Made by a program: the position numbers and the translations under genes
NCBI GenBank assembly: GCA_017383665.1
Contig: JAFNWA010000083.1
Coordinates: forward strand, 1 to 9,923
Source of the DNA: Bacteroidaceae bacterium
GTDB lineage: Bacteria; Bacteroidota; Bacteroidia; Bacteroidales; Bacteroidaceae
DNA: 9,923 bases
Direction: 5' to 3'
Notes under the pieces: model-generated
Databases searched by the model: none
The model's input: the letters and a program-made list of their open reading frames with translations, nothing else
What the model was told of the DNA's origin: nothing
Shown here: positions 6,541 through 9,923 of the stretch, piece after piece
Layout: every line of letters begins with the position of its first letter
Position numbering within the stretch: position 1 is the first letter of the stretch

Positions 6541-8058
6541 ATGATTGAGAGAAAAGTAAGGGTGCGTTTTGCACCAAGCCCTACAGGGCCATTACATATC
6601 GGAGGCGTGAGAACCGCCCTTTATAACTATCTGTTTGCAAAACAGCATGGTGGCGATCTTGTTCTCCGCATCGAGGATACCGATTCAACCCGTTTTGTCC
6701 CCGGTGCCGAGGAGTATATCCTTGAATCATTCCGTTGGTTGGGTATCAAGTTCGACGAGGGTGTTTCCTTTGGCGGGAACTATGGTCCTTACCGTCAGTC
6801 GGAGCGTCGTGAGATATACAAGCAGTATGTCAAACAGTTGCTCGACAACGGCAAGGCGTACATCGCATTCGATACCCCCGAGGAGCTCGAGGCAAAAAGA
6901 AATGAGGTCGAGAACTTCCAGTACGATGCTTCTACACGCCTTTCAATGCGCAACTCGTTGGCAATGGATGCAGCCGAGGTTGCAGCCCTCATTGAGGCCG
7001 GACACCAGTATGTGGTGCGTTTCAAGGTCGAGCCGGGAGAAAAGGTTGTTGTCAACGACATCATCCGCGGTGTGGTTACAATCAACTCATCAATCATTGA
7101 CGACAAGGTGCTCTACAAATCGGCCGACGAATTGCCGACATATCATCTTGCCAATATTGTCGATGACCACTTGATGGAGATTACCCATGTAATCCGTGGT
7201 GAGGAGTGGTTGCCATCGGCTCCTCTTCATGTGCTGCTTTACCGCGCATTCGGTTGGGAGGATACAATGCCACAGTTCGCTCACCTCTCTTTGCTTCTCA
7301 AGCCCGAGGGCAACGGCAAGCTCAGCAAGCGCGACGGTGACCGTCTTGGCTTTCCGGTCTTCCCTCTTGAGTGGAACGATCCAAAGAGCGGTTCTGTGTC
7401 ATCGGGCTTCCGCGAGAGCGATTACTTGCCCGAGGCTGTGGTCAACTTCCTTGCATTGCTCGGCTGGAATCCCGGTGATGATGTTGAGATGATGTCATTG
7501 GATGAACTCATCCAAAAGTTCGACCTCTCAAAATGCAGCAAAGCCGGTGCGCGCTTTGACTACAAGAAGATGGTTTGGTTCAACCACGAATATATATTGC
7601 AGAAATCGGATCGCGAGATTGCGGAAATTTTCATGAATGTTGTCAAGGGACATGGCGTGGAGACAACACTTGACCATCTTGAGACAATAGTATCCCTGAT
7701 GAAGGGTCGCGTGAACTTTGTTCACGAACTTTGGGATGCAAGCAGTTTCTACTTCGAGGCGCCTCAGACTTATGATGAAAAGACTGCAAAGAAACGCTGG
7801 AAAGAGGATTCTGCTCAGAAGATGGCAGAGCTTGCCGACCTTCTTGAAAGTCTCGATGATTTCTCTATTGAGAACCAGGACAAGGTTGTCCACGAGTGGA
7901 TTGAGGCCAAGGGTTACGGCATGGGTGAGATTATGAATGCCTTCCGTCTTGCTCTTGTAGGTGAGGGTAAAGGTCCACAGATGTTCCATATCTCGGGTTT
8001 GATTGGCAAGGAAGAAACTCTTTCTCGTCTGCGCCGTGCAATAACTGTTTTGGGATAA
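6541..8058 (+). CDS. gltX: glutamyl-tRNA synthetase (GluRS)
   Basis: This cytoplasmic class I aminoacyl-tRNA synthetase charges tRNA-Glu with glutamate using ATP. It has 505 residues, a normal full length. The catalytic Rossmann domain opens with RFAPSPTGPLHIGG (9-22, the HIGH-type motif with H19-I20-G21). It continues with RIEDTD (43-48) and YGPYRQSER (81-89), and contains THVIRGEEWLPSAP (215-228). The second ATP-binding signature is KLSKRDG (260-266, KMSKR-type). The C-terminal third is the helical anticodon-binding part. The small domain around 105-130 lacks the Cys/His set that binds zinc in the E. coli enzyme, so this is a zinc-free form. The start is an ATG after an A-rich stretch (AAATAAACATTTAACACT) with no Shine-Dalgarno sequence, as usual for Bacteroidota. 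waaA begins 4 bases after the stop, so the two are very likely co-transcribed. Identity is firm. Confidence 0.98.
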   Translation: MIERKVRVRFAPSPTGPLHIGGVRTALYNYLFAKQHGGDLVLRIEDTDSTRFVPGAEEYILESFRWLGIKFDEGVSFGGNYGPYRQSERREIYKQYVKQLLDNGKAYIAFDTPEELEAKRNEVENFQYDASTRLSMRNSLAMDAAEVAALIEAGHQYVVRFKVEPGEKVVVNDIIRGVVTINSSIIDDKVLYKSADELPTYHLANIVDDHLMEITHVIRGEEWLPSAPLHVLLYRAFGWEDTMPQFAHLSLLLKPEGNGKLSKRDGDRLGFPVFPLEWNDPKSGSVSSGFRESDYLPEAVVNFLALLGWNPGDDVEMMSLDELIQKFDLSKCSKAGARFDYKKMVWFNHEYILQKSDREIAEIFMNVVKGHGVETTLDHLETIVSLMKGRVNFVHELWDASSFYFEAPQTYDEKTAKKRWKEDSAQKMAELADLLESLDDFSIENQDKVVHEWIEAKGYGMGEIMNAFRLALVGEGKGPQMFHISGLIGKEETLSRLRRAITVLG

Positions 8059-8062
8059 TACT

Positions 8063-9286
8063 ATGTACACACTTGGAATATACTTATACATTTTCCTTGC
8101 GAAATTGGTTGCGCTCTTCGGCCATAAAAAGGCGAAGAAGATGATTGCCGGTCATAAAGAGACATTCCAAATGCTTAAGGACAAGGTGGTTCCCGGAGCG
8201 CAGTATGTTTGGTTTCATGCATCGTCGCTTGGTGAATTTGAACAAGGTCGCCCTATGATTGAAAAGTTGCGTGCCGAACATCCTGAATATCGTGTGGTGT
8301 TGACATTCTTCTCTCCTTCGGGCTATACACCGGCGAAAAACTATCAGCAGGCCGATATTGTCTGCTACTTGCCCTTTGATACAAAACGCAATGTACGCCG
8401 TTTCCTTGATTTGGTGCAGCCTAAAATGGCGTTTTTTATAAAGTATGAGTTCTGGCTCAACTTCCTGCTTGGATTAAAAGAGCGTAACATTCCGTCATAC
8501 AGTATCTCTTCAATATTCCGCAAAGAGCAGGCTTTCTTTAAGTCTTGGGGCGGTCGCTATCGCCTGGCTCTGCACTGCTTTACACATCTTTTTGTGCAGA
8601 ATGTGAAATCCAAGGAATTGTTGAAGTCAGTAGATATTGAGAATGCCACTGTTGTCGGTGACACCCGTTTTGACCGTGTGACAAAGATTCTGGAACTCGC
8701 GCGCCAACTTCCGTTGGTAGATGCCTTTGTTGAGGGCGAACGAAAAGTCTTTGTCGTGGGTAGCTCTTGGGGTGACGATGAGGCTGTTTACATGCCATTC
8801 TTCAATAAACACCGCGAGTGGAAACTTATTATTGCATCGCACGAGGTGAACGAGGAGCGCGTTGCCCGCATTGTTGAGCAGTACGAGGGTAAATGTGTGC
8901 GCTATTCAGTTGCGACAATGGAGGAGGTTGCCAAGGCCGATTGTCTCATTGTCGATTGCTATGGTCTTCTGTCGTCTATATACCGATATGGCGATATGGC
9001 TTATGTGGGCGGTGGTTTTGGCGTGGGTATCCACAATGTGCTTGAGGCCGCTGTCTATGGTATCCCAGTGTTCTTTGGTCCGAACAACCGCAAGTTCCAG
9101 GAGGCGCAGCTGCTCAAAAAGTGTGGCGGTGGTATTGAGATTATTGCAACCTGTGACCTCGAGGAGAAGATGAATGCCTTTGCGGCCGATGCCTCGCTGC
9201 TCAAGGCTGCCGGAAAGGCTGCCGGAGACCTGGTTTCAACCAATGCCGGTGCTACAGCAAGAATATTCAAGCATCTTGGATTATAA
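8063..9286 (+). CDS. waaA: 3-deoxy-D-manno-octulosonic acid (Kdo) transferase
   Basis: This GT-B-fold glycosyltransferase (family GT30, also called KdtA) moves Kdo from CMP-Kdo onto the lipid A precursor at the inner face of the cytoplasmic membrane, the first step of LPS core assembly. The 407 residues start with a hydrophobic anchor (about 3-19). The acceptor-side domain then shows FHASSLGEFEQGRP (51-64); E58 matches the conserved catalytic Glu of the family. FFSPSGY (82-88), KYEFW (127-131, where Proteobacteria have ETELW) and GDTRFDRV (199-206) follow. The donor-side domain has GSSWGDDE (233-240), IIASHEVNEER (256-266) and YVGGGFGVGIHNVLEAAVYG (314-333), the CMP-Kdo binding region. Length and motifs are complete. 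It starts with ATG 4 bases after the gltX stop, probably translated by coupling. How many Kdo units it adds cannot be read from sequence; one is usual in Bacteroidota. Confidence 0.96.
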   Translation: MYTLGIYLYIFLAKLVALFGHKKAKKMIAGHKETFQMLKDKVVPGAQYVWFHASSLGEFEQGRPMIEKLRAEHPEYRVVLTFFSPSGYTPAKNYQQADIVCYLPFDTKRNVRRFLDLVQPKMAFFIKYEFWLNFLLGLKERNIPSYSISSIFRKEQAFFKSWGGRYRLALHCFTHLFVQNVKSKELLKSVDIENATVVGDTRFDRVTKILELARQLPLVDAFVEGERKVFVVGSSWGDDEAVYMPFFNKHREWKLIIASHEVNEERVARIVEQYEGKCVRYSVATMEEVAKADCLIVDCYGLLSSIYRYGDMAYVGGGFGVGIHNVLEAAVYGIPVFFGPNNRKFQEAQLLKKCGGGIEIIATCDLEEKMNAFAADASLLKAAGKAAGDLVSTNAGATARIFKHLGL

Positions 9287-9333
9287 TTGGAAAAGAAATA
9301 TTTATTTAATATAAACCTTTAAATTCTAAAGTT

Positions 9334-9923
9334 ATGAAATTTTTGACAGATGAGAAATTGGTAATTGTCGGTGCAGCCGGTATGATCGGTTCAAACATGG
9401 CTCAGTCTGCTTTGATGATGGGCTTGACAAGCAACCTCTGCCTTTATGATGTATTCTCTCCCGAGGGCGTTGCAGAGGAGATGCGTCAGAGCGGTTTCGA
9501 CAATGTGAATATCACAGCAACAACAGATGTTGCCGAGGCATTCAAGGATGCAAAATATATCATCTCTTCAGGTGGTGCTCCTCGTAAGGAGGGTATGACA
9601 CGCGAGGATTTGCTCGCAGGTAACTGCAAGATTGCCGAGGAACTCGGTAAAAACATCAAGACCTATTGCCCCGATGTTAAGCATGTGGTTATCATCTTCA
9701 ACCCTGCCGATTTGACAGGTCTTGTAACACTTCTCTACTCTGGTTTGAAGCCTGGCCAGGTTACAACACTTGCAGGTCTCGACTCTACACGCTTGCAGAA
9801 TGCTCTTGCAAAGAAGTTCGGCGTAATGATGAGCGAGGTAACCGGTTGTGCTACTTATGGTGGTCACGGTGAGCAGATGGCAGTGTTCGGTAGCGCAGTT
9901 AAGGTTGCCGGCAAGCCATTGAC
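9334..9923 (+). CDS. mdh: malate dehydrogenase (3' partial)
   Basis: This NAD-dependent enzyme interconverts malate and oxaloacetate in the cytoplasm. The first 196 codons are visible and the frame runs open off the right edge. The N-terminal Rossmann fold has GAAGMIGS (13-20). D39 ends the second strand (LYD), which suggests NAD rather than NADP. The substrate loop APRKEGMTR (82-90) supplies R84 and R90, FNPAD (122-126) gives the conserved Asn, and LDSTRL (149-154) contributes D150 and R153. YGGHGEQMA (175-183) contains the catalytic H178. These are the full catalytic set of the lactate/malate dehydrogenase superfamily, in the form typical of Bacteroides relatives. The gene begins 47 bases after waaA. 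That gap is A/T-rich, with no clear terminator and no full promoter match, so whether mdh has its own promoter is open. There is no Shine-Dalgarno sequence. Confidence 0.94.
   Translation, partial: MKFLTDEKLVIVGAAGMIGSNMAQSALMMGLTSNLCLYDVFSPEGVAEEMRQSGFDNVNITATTDVAEAFKDAKYIISSGGAPRKEGMTREDLLAGNCKIAEELGKNIKTYCPDVKHVVIIFNPADLTGLVTLLYSGLKPGQVTTLAGLDSTRLQNALAKKFGVMMSEVTGCATYGGHGEQMAVFGSAVKVAGKPL

Noticed and set aside
6635..7174. 179-codon frame within gltX in another forward frame
   Set aside because: The Ser/Arg/Thr-rich low-complexity translation is typical of a shifted reading of a real gene.
7528..8091. 187-codon open frame antisense to the 3' end of gltX
   Set aside because: It lies opposite a clearly conserved enzyme and has no family resemblance. 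Its openness is explained by the codon pattern of gltX.
9287..9333. Promoter or terminator between waaA and mdh
   Set aside because: The 47 bases are A/T-rich, but I find neither a G/C-containing hairpin nor an exact TAnnTTTG box, so nothing could be called.
1..9923. Mobile elements, CRISPR arrays, tRNA or rRNA genes, defence systems
   Set aside because: I saw no transposase, integrase, regularly spaced repeats, tRNA-like cloverleaf or rRNA-like sequence, and all long frames are accounted for by the genes listed.

Overview
The window looks like ordinary chromosome from a member of the Bacteroidales (phylum Bacteroidota). The evidence is a single-chain SecD-SecF fusion, a DUF2851-family protein (a Bacteroidota-restricted family as I know it), a zinc-free glutamyl-tRNA synthetase next to a Kdo transferase with the Bacteroidota-style KYEFW motif, and the malate dehydrogenase type found in Bacteroides relatives. 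Start codons lack Shine-Dalgarno sequences and have A/T-rich leaders, and two sites match the Bacteroidota -7 promoter box TAnnTTTG. I see no mobile element, CRISPR array, rRNA or tRNA.

Layout: (1) 1-2790 (+) is the secDF fusion, cut by the left window edge. Its frame is open from base 1, so the TTG at 118 is not the true start. (2) 2804-2849 is a perfect 21-bp hairpin that can end transcription from both sides, because the next gene converges on it. (3) 2871-4154 (-) is a DUF2851 protein with a well conserved C-terminal half and a strongly altered N-terminal motif region. (4) 4177-4211 is a 10-bp hairpin in the short gap before (5) 4216-6222 (-), a PgpH-type 7TM-HD phosphodiesterase predicted to hydrolyse cyclic di-AMP. 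(6) 6223-6540 is a 318-bp divergent intergenic region with a promoter candidate for each flanking gene and a possible structured leader for gltX. (7) 6541-8058 (+) gltX and (8) 8063-9286 (+) waaA are separated by 4 bases and are very likely one operon. (9) 9334 to the right edge (+) is the first 196 codons of malate dehydrogenase.

Most genes are housekeeping: protein export (SecDF), second-messenger turnover (7TM-HD), translation (GltX), lipid A-Kdo synthesis (WaaA) and central carbon metabolism (Mdh). I did not find a new multi-gene system. The most interesting item is the DUF2851 protein. By my recollection of the family it has lost the conserved Asp/Glu/His residues of its N-terminal domain, while keeping the conserved C-terminal Cys cluster and the normal length.
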